Origin: Paenarthrobacter nicotinovorans
Lineage (GTDB): Bacteria; Actinomycetota; Actinomycetes; Actinomycetales; Micrococcaceae
DNA length: 64,000 nucleotides
NCBI RefSeq assembly: GCF_021919345.1
Contig: NZ_CP089293.1
Span: 2,666,001 to 2,730,000, forward strand
Reading direction: 5' to 3'
Below the pieces are notes generated by a model. It made no database searches and had not been told where the DNA came from. It saw only the letters and a list, made by a program, of their open reading frames with translations. Positions 44,841-53,673 of this stretch are shown here, piece by piece. The first letter of the stretch is position 1. Each line of letters opens with the position of its first letter. The position numbers and the translations under genes are program-made.

Positions 44841-45956
44841 ATGGGCCGCGACGCACGTTCCTGGGACGAATCCGATGTCCGGATCCGTCCCAACAAAAAA
44901 GGATCACGACCCCGGACCAAGGACCGTCCCAGCTACGATGACGCCGTGATCGGACGGATCATCACGGTGGACCGCGGGCGGTACCGGGCAATCGTTGACG
45001 AAGACTCCCCCAACGAACGCATCATCATCGCCGCACGCGCCCGCGAACTCCGGCGCAACCCTGTTGTGCCCGGTGACTTCGTGGCCCTTGTAGGCGACGT
45101 TTCCGGGTCTCCGGACACGCTGGCCCGGCTGGTCCGGGTGGAAGAACGCCGGACCCTCCTTCGCCGCAGCGCCGATGACACGGATCCGATCGAGCGGGTA
45201 GTCGTGGCCAACGCCGACCAGCTGGTGGTGGTTGTTGCAGCCGCGAATCCCGAACCGCGGACCGGGTTCATCGACCGCGCCCTTGTGGCGGCGTACGACG
45301 CCGGTATTGAGCCGTTGCTGCTGATCACCAAGGCCGACGTGAAGGATCCCACTGAACTGCTGGCCAACTACGTCAGCCTGGATTTCCCGGTGATTATCAG
45401 CCGGACAGCCGATTCTGAAGCGGGCGGCATTGATGCCCGATCCGATGATGGGCTGTCGGCCCGTTTGGACAGGGATGCTGTTTCCCGGCTCCGCGCACAC
45501 CTCGGTGGCAAAGTGACCGTCATGCTGGGCCACTCCGGTGTGGGCAAGTCCACCATGGTCAACGCGTTGACGGGCGCCGAGCGGGCCACCGGCGGCGTGA
45601 ATGCCGTCACCGGACGTGGCCGGCACACTTCGTCCTCGGCATTGGCGCTGAAGCTCGCGGATGCCCCCTCGGGCAGCTGGATCATTGACACCCCCGGTAT
45701 CCGATCCTTCGGCTTGGCCCACGTGGATCCGGACCGGATCCTGCATTCCTTCCCGGACCTCGAACCCGGCACCGAAGCATGCGAGCGGGGATGCAAGCAC
45801 GACGCTACGGCAGTGAACTGCGGGCTGGACGCCTGGGTCAATGAAGGACATGCGGGCCCTTCAGGGGTGGCGCGCCTGGCTTCACTGCGTCGCCTGCTGG
45901 GCGCGGACCCGCGCCTGGAGGCCAAAGAAGCGAAAGAGCTCGGCACGGTTACTTGA
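44841..45956 (+). CDS. rsgA: Ribosome small-subunit-dependent GTPase RsgA
   Basis: A circularly permuted GTPase that aids 30S maturation. Order of motifs in the 371-residue protein: OB-fold (RIITVDRGRYRAIVD), G4 LITKAD, G1 GHSGVGKSTMVNAL, G3 DTPGIRSFG, then a C-terminal zinc knuckle CERGCKHDATAVNC. The basic N-terminal 30 residues (RPNKKGSRPRTKDRPS) are an extension beyond E. coli RsgA, likely for RNA binding. The start is 2 nt after aroA. Confidence 0.95.
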   Translation: MGRDARSWDESDVRIRPNKKGSRPRTKDRPSYDDAVIGRIITVDRGRYRAIVDEDSPNERIIIAARARELRRNPVVPGDFVALVGDVSGSPDTLARLVRVEERRTLLRRSADDTDPIERVVVANADQLVVVVAAANPEPRTGFIDRALVAAYDAGIEPLLLITKADVKDPTELLANYVSLDFPVIISRTADSEAGGIDARSDDGLSARLDRDAVSRLRAHLGGKVTVMLGHSGVGKSTMVNALTGAERATGGVNAVTGRGRHTSSSALALKLADAPSGSWIIDTPGIRSFGLAHVDPDRILHSFPDLEPGTEACERGCKHDATAVNCGLDAWVNEGHAGPSGVARLASLRRLLGADPRLEAKEAKELGTVT

Positions 45957-46027
45957 TGACACTGGAAAACTGAAGGTGCAGCGTTAACGTCCCCACCGCT
46001 GCCAGTATTTCAGGATAGTTTGGTGCC

Positions 46028-46852
46028 ATGACCCAACCCGCTTCCACCTACAACGACGACCTGCGCCTGGCCCATGTCCTCGCCGATTCCGTCGACGCCC
46101 AAACCATGGATCGCTTCAAGGCCCTGGACCTGCAGATCGAAACCAAGCCGGACCTTACCCCTGTCACCGATGCCGACAAGGCTGCGGAGGAGGCTATCCG
46201 CGGTCAGTTGTCGCGCTCGCGTCCACGTGATGCAGTCCTGGGGGAAGAGTTCGGCAGCAGTGGCCACGGATCGCGGCGCTGGATCATCGATCCCATCGAC
46301 GGAACAAAGAACTTTGTCCGCGGCGTTCCAGTATGGGCAACGCTGATCGCGCTCGTTGATGAAGGCGAGCCCGTCGTTGGTGTGGTCAGCGCTCCGGCGT
46401 TGGGCAAACGCTGGTGGGCAGCCAAGGACATGGGCGCCTACATGGGTCGGTCCCTCGCTTCAGCAACCCGCCTCAAGGTGTCCAACGTTTCACGCCTGGC
46501 CGACGCTTCCATGTCCTACTCCAGCCTGTCCGGCTGGAAGGAGCGGGGCAATCTGGACGAATTCATGGACCTCACGGAGGACGTCTGGCGCACACGTGCC
46601 TACGGTGACTTCTGGTCCTACTGCCTCGTGGCCGAGGGCGCGGTGGACATCGCCTGCGAACCGGAGCTGAACCTCTACGACATGGCGGCGCTCGTCCCCA
46701 TCGTGACGGAGGCAGGCGGGCGCTTCACTTCCCTGGAAGGCGAAGACGGACCGTTCGGCGGCAACGCCCTGGCCACCAACTCCATCCTGCATTCGGAAGT
46801 CCTGAAGCGGCTGAACCCCGGACTGGACGACCTCCTGCAGTCCCAAGCCTGA
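46028..46852 (+). CDS. hisN: Histidinol-phosphatase of the inositol-monophosphatase family
   Basis: A 274-residue Mg2+-dependent phosphatase. Metal-binding motifs GEEFG (motif 1) and [12 protein letters not shown] (motif 2), with the C-terminal [16 protein letters not shown] (motif 3). The sequence and its place after aroA-rsgA match actinobacterial HisN, which dephosphorylates histidinol phosphate. A general inositol phosphatase cannot be excluded by motifs alone. A strong terminator follows. Confidence 0.9.
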   Translation: MTQPASTYNDDLRLAHVLADSVDAQTMDRFKALDLQIETKPDLTPVTDADKAAEEAIRGQLSRSRPRDAVLGEEFGSSGHGSRRWIIDPIDGTKNFVRGVPVWATLIALVDEGEPVVGVVSAPALGKRWWAAKDMGAYMGRSLASATRLKVSNVSRLADASMSYSSLSGWKERGNLDEFMDLTEDVWRTRAYGDFWSYCLVAEGAVDIACEPELNLYDMAALVPIVTEAGGRFTSLEGEDGPFGGNALATNSILHSEVLKRLNPGLDDLLQSQA

Positions 46853-46884
46853 GGCCGGCACTACTCCGGATTGCCGAATTTTCG

Positions 46885-46924
46885 ACGGCGGACGCCCGCT
46901 TTTGTGCGCGTCCGCCGTTTTTTG
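46885..46924 (+). terminator. Intrinsic terminator after hisN
   Basis: Perfect 11-bp stem acggcggacgc / gcgtccgccgt, 12-nt loop, run of six T. Confidence 0.94.
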
Positions 46925-47021
46925 TTCGCGGAAACTGGGATTTGGCATCCGCGTAACAAAGCGCTTAACAAAACCCCACGGCTTTGGATCGTCCCCCGGA
47001 CGTGCCTTAGCCTTTTTTACA

Positions 47022-47135
47022 GGTCACGAGTGCCAGCGCTAAACCCCGGTTTGCTGGCCGGCAACCCTCCATTCGCGGTGGGGTGCCCCGGGTGACGACC
47101 CGGCCGGTCCGGAACGGATGCGGCAAGCGCGGATC
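47022..47135 (+). promoter_or_regulatory. SAM-IV riboswitch
   Basis: A 114-nt element with the SAM-clan core: P1 arms ggtc/gacc, gagtgccagcg, the conserved ctggccggcaacc, then gcggtggggtgccccgggtga. The 3' part gcggcaagcgcgga forms the extra pseudoknot typical of the SAM-IV class. It resembles the mycobacterial SAM-IV aptamer as I remember it. A hairpin (ggatcccc / gggggtcc, 47131-47150) directly before the ribosome-binding site of the next gene overlaps the aptamer's 3' end and is a plausible expression platform. Confidence 0.95.
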
Positions 47136-47167
47136 CCCCTGTGGGGGTCCCTCTTGAGTGAGGTCCC

Positions 47168-48574
47168 ATGAGCACAGTCACGTTCAACGCAAACACCATC
47201 CCTTCCTTTGTTGACGAAGCCGCCCTCGAATCGGCAGCTGCGCGTCCCCTCGCCGCCGTCACGGGCGCGGAGCTTCAGGCGCCTCTGATCCAAGGTGGCC
47301 ACGTCCGCTATGCCAACCTCGACTACGGCGCGTCAGCCCCTGCGCTGACGATTGTTTCCGCCTACCTCAACGAGGTCCTCCCGTACTACGCCAGCGTTCA
47401 CCGCGGAGCAGGCTTCGCCTCGCAGATCAGCACCTCCGTCTACGAGAATTCCCGGAACATCGTCCGTGACTTCGTTGGCGGACGTGCAGACGATTCGGTG
47501 ATCTTTACCCGGAACACCACGGACTCCTTGAACCTGCTGGCCGGCTGCCTCCCGCAGGTTGACGGCGGGTTTGCCGGCGAGGTCCTGTACTTGGACATTG
47601 AGCACCACGCAAACCTGCTGCCGTGGCAGGGCGTGCCGCACCGCAGCGTGGTTGCGGCGCCGACCCTGGCCGGAACGCTGGACAAGATCGAAGCCGAACT
47701 GGCCCTGGGCGGCGTCAGCCTGCTCGCCGTCACGGGCGCCTCGAACGTCACCGGAGAGATCCTGCCGATCGCCCGGCTTGCCGCGCTGGCCCACGAGTAC
47801 GGCGCAAGGATCGTGGTGGATGCAGCCCAGCTCGCTCCGCACCGCCGCGTCAACATCGCAGAGGCTGACGTCGACTACATCGTCTTCTCAGGACACAAGC
47901 TCTATGCGCCGTTCGGCGCAGGAGTGGTAGTGGGCCGCCCGGACTGGCTCGACGCCGGGATCCCGCACCTGGCAGGCGGCGGCGCTGTCCGCGAAGCGCG
48001 CTTGGACTCGGTCAGCTGGGCCACGGGTCCGGCGCGGCACGAGGGCGGTTCCCCCAACGTCCTGGGCGCCGCGACGCTCGCCCGCGCCACGCAGGTACTC
48101 GCCGGCCTCGACCAGGACGCCTGGCACGCACACGAAGCGGGCATCCGCAGCTACCTGGTTGAGGGCCTGGAAGCCATCGACGGCGTAACAGTCCACCGGA
48201 TCTTCAGCGATTCCGAGGACACCATCGGCGTGGTCAACTTCTCCGTAGAAGGATTCGACGCCGGACTGGTCGCCGCTTATCTGGCGGCCGAACACGGAGT
48301 GGGCCTCCGCGACGGACGTTTCTGCGCGCACCCGTTGCTCAAGCGGCTGGGACTGCCATCGGGTTCCCTGCGCGCAAGCTTCGGCGTCGGCTCCCGGTTG
48401 GAGGACGCCACCAGGCTGCTGGCAGGCATCGAGGAACTCAAGCGCAACGGCCTGGGCTGGGACTATGTGGTGGACGAGGGCCGCTGGGTACCGGCCAACG
48501 ACCACCGCAGCTACCCCGAGTGGGCGCCCAACACCCCGGGCACAGCCGGTGCCGCTCCCTGCACGGTCGACTAG
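47168..48574 (+). CDS. Aminotransferase class V, SufS-like cysteine desulfurase
   Basis: A 468-residue PLP enzyme. The Schiff-base lysine is Lys244 in FSGHKLYAPFGAG. The conserved Cys386 in FCAHP corresponds to the catalytic cysteine motif HCAxP of SufS-type desulfurases, so sulfur mobilisation from cysteine is likely. LEHHANLL-type (IEHHANLLPW) matches the family's cofactor-stacking histidine. It has a ~45-residue N-terminal extension and a C-terminal tail of about 45 residues beyond typical SufS. It stands 32 nt after a SAM-IV riboswitch, which places it in SAM-responsive sulfur metabolism, not in a suf operon. Confidence 0.88.
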   Translation: MSTVTFNANTIPSFVDEAALESAAARPLAAVTGAELQAPLIQGGHVRYANLDYGASAPALTIVSAYLNEVLPYYASVHRGAGFASQISTSVYENSRNIVRDFVGGRADDSVIFTRNTTDSLNLLAGCLPQVDGGFAGEVLYLDIEHHANLLPWQGVPHRSVVAAPTLAGTLDKIEAELALGGVSLLAVTGASNVTGEILPIARLAALAHEYGARIVVDAAQLAPHRRVNIAEADVDYIVFSGHKLYAPFGAGVVVGRPDWLDAGIPHLAGGGAVREARLDSVSWATGPARHEGGSPNVLGAATLARATQVLAGLDQDAWHAHEAGIRSYLVEGLEAIDGVTVHRIFSDSEDTIGVVNFSVEGFDAGLVAAYLAAEHGVGLRDGRFCAHPLLKRLGLPSGSLRASFGVGSRLEDATRLLAGIEELKRNGLGWDYVVDEGRWVPANDHRSYPEWAPNTPGTAGAAPCTVD

Positions 48575-48621
48575 AGGGTAAATTCGTAGGGTACCTCTAA
48601 CGGCCCTGTGAAGGAGTTTGC

Positions 48622-49443
48622 GTGTCCCTGCGCTCAGCGAACGGCGCTCCAGTCACTCCCGGTCCCGCCGGTCCCCGCGGACCCAAACTCCATGCCTCCC
48701 GGCGCCATGAACTTGGCCAAAGCTTCCAGGATGGCGGAGAGCACTACGATCGCGTGCGGCCGGGCTATCCTGTGGACTCCGTTGACTGGCTCCTACCTGA
48801 AGGGGCATCGACTGCTGCGGACCTCGGCGCAGGAACGGGCAAGTTCACCTCTCTCCTGGCCGGACGCGGACTTGAGGTGGCCGCCGTCGACCCTTCCACC
48901 GATATGTTGGCGCAACTGCGAAAGGCCTACCCCGATGTTCACGCGACGGAGGGGACGGCCGAGGCAACCGGACTGGCGGACTCAGCATTCGACGTCGTCA
49001 GCGTTGCCCAGGCCTGGCACTGGTGCGAGCCCCTTGCCGCGAGCACGGAGATCGCCCGTATCCTGCGCCCCGCGGGGGTTCTGGGGCTGATCTGGAACCA
49101 GTTGGACACCTCAATTCCCTGGGTCCACAGGCTCTCGCGCATCATGCATGCAGGCGACGTCCACAAGCCGGGATTCCGGCCGGTTATCGGCCCGGAGTTT
49201 CACGGACTGGAACGCCACCTCACCAGGTGGGAGGACCCGCTCTCGCCCGAGGACATCATGGAGTTGACCAAGTCGCGCAGTTACTACCTGCGCGCCAACG
49301 AAGCGACGCGGGCCAAAGTCATGGACAACCTCCAGTGGTACCTCTACGAACACCTTGGCCACGCGCCGGGAGACACCGTGCCGCTGCCCTACCTGACGCA
49401 GACCTGGCGTGCATACAAAGTCCACGATGCCACACCACGGTAG
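48622..49443 (+). CDS. Class I SAM-dependent methyltransferase
   Basis: A 273-residue enzyme starting at GTG with GAAGGAG upstream. The SAM fold reads AADLGAGTGKFTSLLAGRGLEVAAVDPS, then VVSVAQAWHW and ILRPAGVLGLIWNQ, as in UbiE/methyltransferase-11 types of unknown substrate. It has a disordered ~35-residue N-terminus (RSANGAPVTPGPAGPRGP). It follows the desulfurase by 47 nt, so the SAM riboswitch may control it as well. Confidence 0.88.
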   Translation: MSLRSANGAPVTPGPAGPRGPKLHASRRHELGQSFQDGGEHYDRVRPGYPVDSVDWLLPEGASTAADLGAGTGKFTSLLAGRGLEVAAVDPSTDMLAQLRKAYPDVHATEGTAEATGLADSAFDVVSVAQAWHWCEPLAASTEIARILRPAGVLGLIWNQLDTSIPWVHRLSRIMHAGDVHKPGFRPVIGPEFHGLERHLTRWEDPLSPEDIMELTKSRSYYLRANEATRAKVMDNLQWYLYEHLGHAPGDTVPLPYLTQTWRAYKVHDATPR

Positions 49444-49452
49444 GCTAGGGGT

Positions 49453-50166
49453 GTGAAGACCAGTACGCCCTCCTCCTCGATCGAGGACTACGTCAAGGTC
49501 ATCTACTCCTATACGGAGTGGCAGGACAAGCCGATCACGTCCTCACAGCTTGCCCTGCGGCTCGGGGTCGCCAATTCCTCGGTGTCGGAAATGGTGCGAA
49601 AGCTCAAGGACCAAGGCCTCGTTGACCATCAGCCCTACAGCGCCATCCGTTTGACCTCCGAAGGCATGCGCCTCGCTCTTTCGATGGTTCGCAGGCACCG
49701 CCTCATTGAGACGTACCTGGTGGAGGAACTCGGCTACAGCTGGGACGAGGTCCACGACGAAGCCGAGATGCTGGAGCATGCGGTGTCCGACACCTTCATC
49801 GAACGCATGTCAGCCAAGCTCGGCCACCCCGTGCGGGACCCCCACGGCGATCCGATCCCGTCAGCGGACGGTGCCGTTGACTTGCCGCATGCGTACCGCA
49901 TGATCGAACTCGACCAGGGCCACTCGGGCCGCATAACCCGCATCAGCGACGAAAACCCCGAACTCCTCCGGTACCTTGCCGCAGAGGACATCGCGCTCGA
50001 CGCACCCGTTGAAGTGATGGGGCGCAAGCCTTTCGGCGGGGCATTGGTGGTCCGGATAGGCAGCGGCGCTGCCGGTCGGGAGTTTGACCTGGCAGATGAA
50101 GTCGCCTCCGCGCTGTGGGTGAAGAGTGCCGGCACCCACCAAGGCTGCGTGCTCCCGGCCAGCTGA
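49453..50166 (+). CDS. DtxR-family metalloregulator, MntR-like metal site
   Basis: A 237-residue regulator starting at GTG: winged helix (ITSSQLALRLGVANSSVSEMVRKLKDQGLV), dimerisation/metal domain, and a C-terminal FeoA/SH3-like domain (ISDENPELLRYLAAEDIALD). Metal-site residues by eye: Asp12, His82, Glu86, His101, Glu105, Glu108, His109. Glu105 stands where iron-sensing DtxR/IdeR have a cysteine, and Asp12 replaces their Met10, both as in manganese-sensing MntR. So Mn is likelier than Fe. It starts 9 nt after the methyltransferase stop; a convergent MFS gene follows. Confidence 0.88.
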   Translation: MKTSTPSSSIEDYVKVIYSYTEWQDKPITSSQLALRLGVANSSVSEMVRKLKDQGLVDHQPYSAIRLTSEGMRLALSMVRRHRLIETYLVEELGYSWDEVHDEAEMLEHAVSDTFIERMSAKLGHPVRDPHGDPIPSADGAVDLPHAYRMIELDQGHSGRITRISDENPELLRYLAAEDIALDAPVEVMGRKPFGGALVVRIGSGAAGREFDLADEVASALWVKSAGTHQGCVLPAS

Positions 50167-50184
50167 CCCTTGCCGCACGGGTGG

Positions 50185-51639
50185 TCAGCCGGGCTGCCCG
50201 GCCGGACCGCCGTCGTCGGACGCCGCATCCGGTTCCCGTTCAGCAGCAGCCGCCGCCTCGCGTGGCGGGTTACGGATCCCGACGGCGGACGCCACCGCGC
50301 CGGCCAGGAACAGCAGGGCGGTCACCACCAAGGCGTTGTACAGCCCTTGCCTGGTGAAAACCGGCCCCACGATCACACCCGCGAAAGCGATCGAAATAAG
50401 GCCTGCGATACGGGCAACCGCGTTGTTGACGGCAGAGCCGATTCCGGCTTCCGTCGGCGGAACAGCGCCGAGGATCGCGGCCGTCAGAGGCGCTACGAGC
50501 GTCGCCAACCCCAGGCCGAAGACAATCTGGCCGGGCAGCACCTGCGTCCAGTAATTGAGGGGCTCCTGCACGGACAGGGACATCAGGAAGCCCACACCGC
50601 ACAGCAACGGACCGATCGTCATGAACCATCGAGGACCGTACTTGCCGGCCAGGCCACCAAAGTAAGAGGCTCCCAGCATCAGGATGACGGTGCCCGGGAG
50701 CAAAGCCATGCCAGCCACGGTGGCACCCAGCCCGCCTACTTGCTGCAAATAGATTCCCAACACGAAGAAACCGAGGGATATTCCGGCATAGATGGCCAAG
50801 GTGCCGACGTTGCCCCAGGCAAAATTGCGGATCCTGAACAGTCCGAGCGGCAGCATGGGCTCGGGCGTCCTGCCTTCGTGGAACAAGAACAGGACCATGG
50901 CCAGCACACCGAGAATCAGGGGCACCCACACCTGCGGACTCCCCCATCCCATGCGTCCCTGCTCGATGAACGCGAAGACCGGACCGCCTAAAGCAACCAT
51001 GGCCAGGAACGCCCCAAGATAGTCGATCCGCTTCGTCTTGTCCCTGGCGGCGTCGGAGGCGCGAAGACCGGCGAGCATGGGCCAGATGGCCAAGGCCGGA
51101 ACCACATTGATGAAGAAGATGACCCGCCAGGACAGAAGATCGACGGCGGCGCCACCGATCAGCGGACCAACAATGGCCGCCGCGCTGGTCCATCCTGACC
51201 ACTGGCCGATGGCCTTCGATTGCGCCGGCCCGGAGAACGACGTGATGATCATGGCCAGCGAACTTGGCACCAGGAGCGCACCTGCGATCCCTTGGAGGGC
51301 CCGTGAGACCACCAGGACTTCACCGCTCCACGCCAAGCCGCAGAGCATCGACGTGACGGCGAAGCCTGCCAGGCCCCATTCAAGGATCCGTGCCCGCCCG
51401 AAATGGTCTGACAAAGACCCCGCCACCAGAATCAAAGCCCCCAGCGTGAGCAGGTACGCGTCCACCACCCATTGCTGTATCACCAGGCCGCCACCCAGCT
51501 CCCGGCCGATGGCGGGCAGTGCGAGATTCACCACAAAGCCGTCCAGGATGGCAATGAACGACGCCACGATTGCCACCACAAGGACCCGTTTTTGGAGGGG
51601 TGTACTCGGCAACAGGACAGGAGCGTCAGTCATGTGCAC
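50185..51639 (-). CDS. MFS transporter, DHA2 (14-helix) drug-efflux type
   Basis: A 484-residue membrane protein. N-terminal VVAIVASFIAILDGFVVNLALPAIG is the usual helix 1 of DHA2 exporters (motif D1), then GSLSDHFGRARILEWGL (motif A) and RALQGIAGALLVPSSLAMI (motif C-like antiporter segment). Fourteen helices are expected from length and hydrophobicity. Substrate unknown. The C-terminus ends in a hydrophilic Ala/Glu/Gly tail. Confidence 0.9.
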   Translation of the reverse strand: MHMTDAPVLLPSTPLQKRVLVVAIVASFIAILDGFVVNLALPAIGRELGGGLVIQQWVVDAYLLTLGALILVAGSLSDHFGRARILEWGLAGFAVTSMLCGLAWSGEVLVVSRALQGIAGALLVPSSLAMIITSFSGPAQSKAIGQWSGWTSAAAIVGPLIGGAAVDLLSWRVIFFINVVPALAIWPMLAGLRASDAARDKTKRIDYLGAFLAMVALGGPVFAFIEQGRMGWGSPQVWVPLILGVLAMVLFLFHEGRTPEPMLPLGLFRIRNFAWGNVGTLAIYAGISLGFFVLGIYLQQVGGLGATVAGMALLPGTVILMLGASYFGGLAGKYGPRWFMTIGPLLCGVGFLMSLSVQEPLNYWTQVLPGQIVFGLGLATLVAPLTAAILGAVPPTEAGIGSAVNNAVARIAGLISIAFAGVIVGPVFTRQGLYNALVVTALLFLAGAVASAVGIRNPPREAAAAAEREPDAASDDGGPAGQPG

Positions 51640-51670
51640 AGCCTACGCCGCGTAAGTCCCGTATCGTTGA

Positions 51671-52045
51671 ATGGTGATCAGCAGACGTGATGCCGCTTTG
51701 GCCCTTGATATTTCGATGGAAATGGCTCAGCGCCACGGCATTCCGTCCCGACTCTCCGAAGCCGAGCTCCGCGACCTTCAGGACAATCCGCCGGCCTGGC
51801 TGGCACAGTCCCGGGCCAACAGAACAGGAAAGCGACCTGTCTGGGTCCACCTCACCTGCGCCGTCTGCGGCTATTCCGAGGCTGTCCGACCCAAGAAATG
51901 GTGGCCGGACTTTTCCTTCGTCTTCTGCGGAACCCACCGGAACAGTGAACTCCCGAAACTCTTCCTGGGCGAGGTCCGGAGCGAGTACGAAGGCGTCGGC
52001 AGCCGCTTTGTCGGCGTCGTGGATGTTCCGGAGAACAAAGCCTAG
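51671..52045 (+). CDS. Conserved small protein with a zinc-ribbon-like cysteine pattern, function unknown
   Basis: A 124-residue soluble protein. LTCAVCGYSEA gives one CxxC and FVFCGTHR another Cys near a His, a possible zinc-binding set. The N-terminal third is helical (LALDISMEMAQRHGIPSRLSEAELRDLQDN). The start may be the ATG given or the GTG directly after it. Divergent from the MFS transporter, convergent with the protease gene 7 nt away. I do not recognise the family. Confidence 0.65.
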   Translation: MVISRRDAALALDISMEMAQRHGIPSRLSEAELRDLQDNPPAWLAQSRANRTGKRPVWVHLTCAVCGYSEAVRPKKWWPDFSFVFCGTHRNSELPKLFLGEVRSEYEGVGSRFVGVVDVPENKA

Positions 52046-52052
52046 GCAACCT

Positions 52053-53030
52053 TCACTGCTGGCTCATTTCCGATGGATAGGCCGTGAGCTGAACAGTTTT
52101 GCCGTCCCGTAGTACTGTCAGCGGAAAAGCTTGCCCGATAGCACCCTCGAACAGCAGTTTCTGCAGGCTTTCCGCGCTGGACACGGCCCTGCCCTGCGCC
52201 CGGAGCACGAGGTCCCCCGCCAGTAATCCGGACTTCTCGGCGGGCGAATTGGAAATGACCTCCACCACCCTCAGGCCTTCCTTCTGGCCGGTCCTCACCA
52301 CTGCGCTTGCATCCAGCGGAATTGGGGTGCTCACCAGGCCCAGATAGGCACGGCGCACTCGGCCATCCCTCAGCAGGGAGGCGATGATGCGTTGCGTTGT
52401 CGTATTGATGGGCACCGCCAGGCCCAGCCCCAGACCTGCCACGGCAGTGTTGATTCCCACGATGCGTCCCTTGGTATCCGCCAGTGCACCGCCGGAGTTT
52501 CCCGGGTTCAGCGCTGCATCGGTTTGGATGACGTCCTCGATGACCCTCCTGTGCTCGCCTGCACGGACAGGGATGGATCTTCCCAGGCCGCTCACCACGC
52601 CGGCGGTCACTGAGCCGGACAACCCCAGGGGATTGCCCACGGCGACCACCAGTTGACCTACCCGCAAGGAATCGGCGTCGCCCAGCAGGGCCGGCGGCGG
52701 TGTGGATTTCAAGCCGCGGACTACGGCCAGGTCAGACAACGGATCTGCGCCCACCAGCTCCACGTCAGTATGCTTGCCATCGGCAAAGACGGCCCTGCCG
52801 GACTGGAGGCCGGCCACCACGTGGGCGTTGGTCAGCATGTATCCATCAGCGGTGAAGACCACTGCGGACCCGCTGCCGACCCGGACCTGGCCCCTGCGGC
52901 CTGTGCTCATCATTTCGATGGCGGCGACATGGGGTGTCACGGACTCGGCCACCCGGATAACCACTTGCGAGTAGGCGTCCAAGGCTTGCTGCTCATCCGG
53001 ATCCTGAACGAATTCCGGCTCCATGCTCAT
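52053..53030 (-). CDS. HtrA-like S1C serine protease with PDZ domain, no export signal
   Basis: A 325-residue protein with the HtrA catalytic triad His70 (TNAHVVAG), Asp100 (SDLAVV) and Ser179 (GNSGGAL), then one PDZ domain (GLRVVEVISNSPAEKSGLLAGDLVL). I chose the ATG giving MSMEPEFVQDPDEQQ, with GGGAGG at 6-11 nt upstream; the longer frame has no ribosome-binding site. Neither form shows a signal peptide or membrane anchor, unlike typical DegP or actinobacterial HtrA. It sits downstream of ssrA, separated by a terminator, and in the ssrA-smpB neighbourhood may act in quality control; that is inference. Confidence 0.9.
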   Translation of the reverse strand: MSMEPEFVQDPDEQQALDAYSQVVIRVAESVTPHVAAIEMMSTGRRGQVRVGSGSAVVFTADGYMLTNAHVVAGLQSGRAVFADGKHTDVELVGADPLSDLAVVRGLKSTPPPALLGDADSLRVGQLVVAVGNPLGLSGSVTAGVVSGLGRSIPVRAGEHRRVIEDVIQTDAALNPGNSGGALADTKGRIVGINTAVAGLGLGLAVPINTTTQRIIASLLRDGRVRRAYLGLVSTPIPLDASAVVRTGQKEGLRVVEVISNSPAEKSGLLAGDLVLRAQGRAVSSAESLQKLLFEGAIGQAFPLTVLRDGKTVQLTAYPSEMSQQ

Positions 53031-53164
53031 TTTGTGCCTCCCGCTGCCTCCGGCGCCTTCCGCCGCCTGCCGGGCGATGCGCCTATCCACTTCAACGATC
53101 CACGGAATGCAGGTAGTCCTTGCCGCAGTACGCCTTAGGTGAACGCATCCGGTTCGGGGCACAG

Positions 53165-53199
53165 GAAAGCCCCTAGACCGCGAGGGTCCAGGGGCTTTC
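53165..53199 (-). terminator. Terminator downstream of ssrA
   Basis: A 15-bp stem with one mismatch (gaaagcccctagacc / ggtccaggggctttc) and a 5-nt loop, just past the tmRNA 3' end and before the htrA-like start. Confidence 0.85.
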
Positions 53200-53206
53200 C
53201 CAGGGG

Positions 53207-53572
53207 TGGAGATGGGGGGAATTGAACCCCCGTCCGATGTCGTGTTGTCAGGGCTTCTCCGGGCGCAGTTTGCGTCGGATTTTCTCGGCCCCAGCCATCC
53301 TGCAAACAGGTAGCTGATCCGGGCCCAGTCATCTAAGAGTCCCGTTTACCTCAATGACGAAGGCAAACAGCAGTGGCTATCTAAATGACGCCAGGAACCG
53401 GGGCGATAGCAACCCCGGGCTGACGGACTGTCTTACTGCTTAGGCAGCGAGAGCGAAGTCAGTGCGCTTAGATTCGGCACTTATTGGTTTGCAGACAGCG
53501 TTTACGAGATAATTCTGCATCCTCGGCCCGCTTCACCTGTCGCGACTAACATCGTCGAAACCGATCATCCCC
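53207..53572 (-). ncRNA. ssrA: Transfer-messenger RNA (tmRNA)
   Basis: About 366 nt on the minus strand. The 5' end GGGGATGATCGGTTTCGACG pairs with the 3' CATCTCCA acceptor and the T-arm GGGGGTTCAATTCCCCC. The tag frame (stop 53440-53442) reads AESKRTDFALAA with resume codon GCC (53476-53478), a typical actinobacterial degradation tag ending LAA. The full CCA is not encoded. The smpB gene lies upstream on the same strand. Ends are estimated to within a few bases. Confidence 0.96.
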
Positions 53573-53673
53573 GTATTTTGTTACCAAACCCGACAGAAAG
53601 GTTAATCTCCTGTCGGACTACTCATCATAACGCATCCAGCAGGCAAGTAATTCCCCCTGGTACATGCTCGTTC

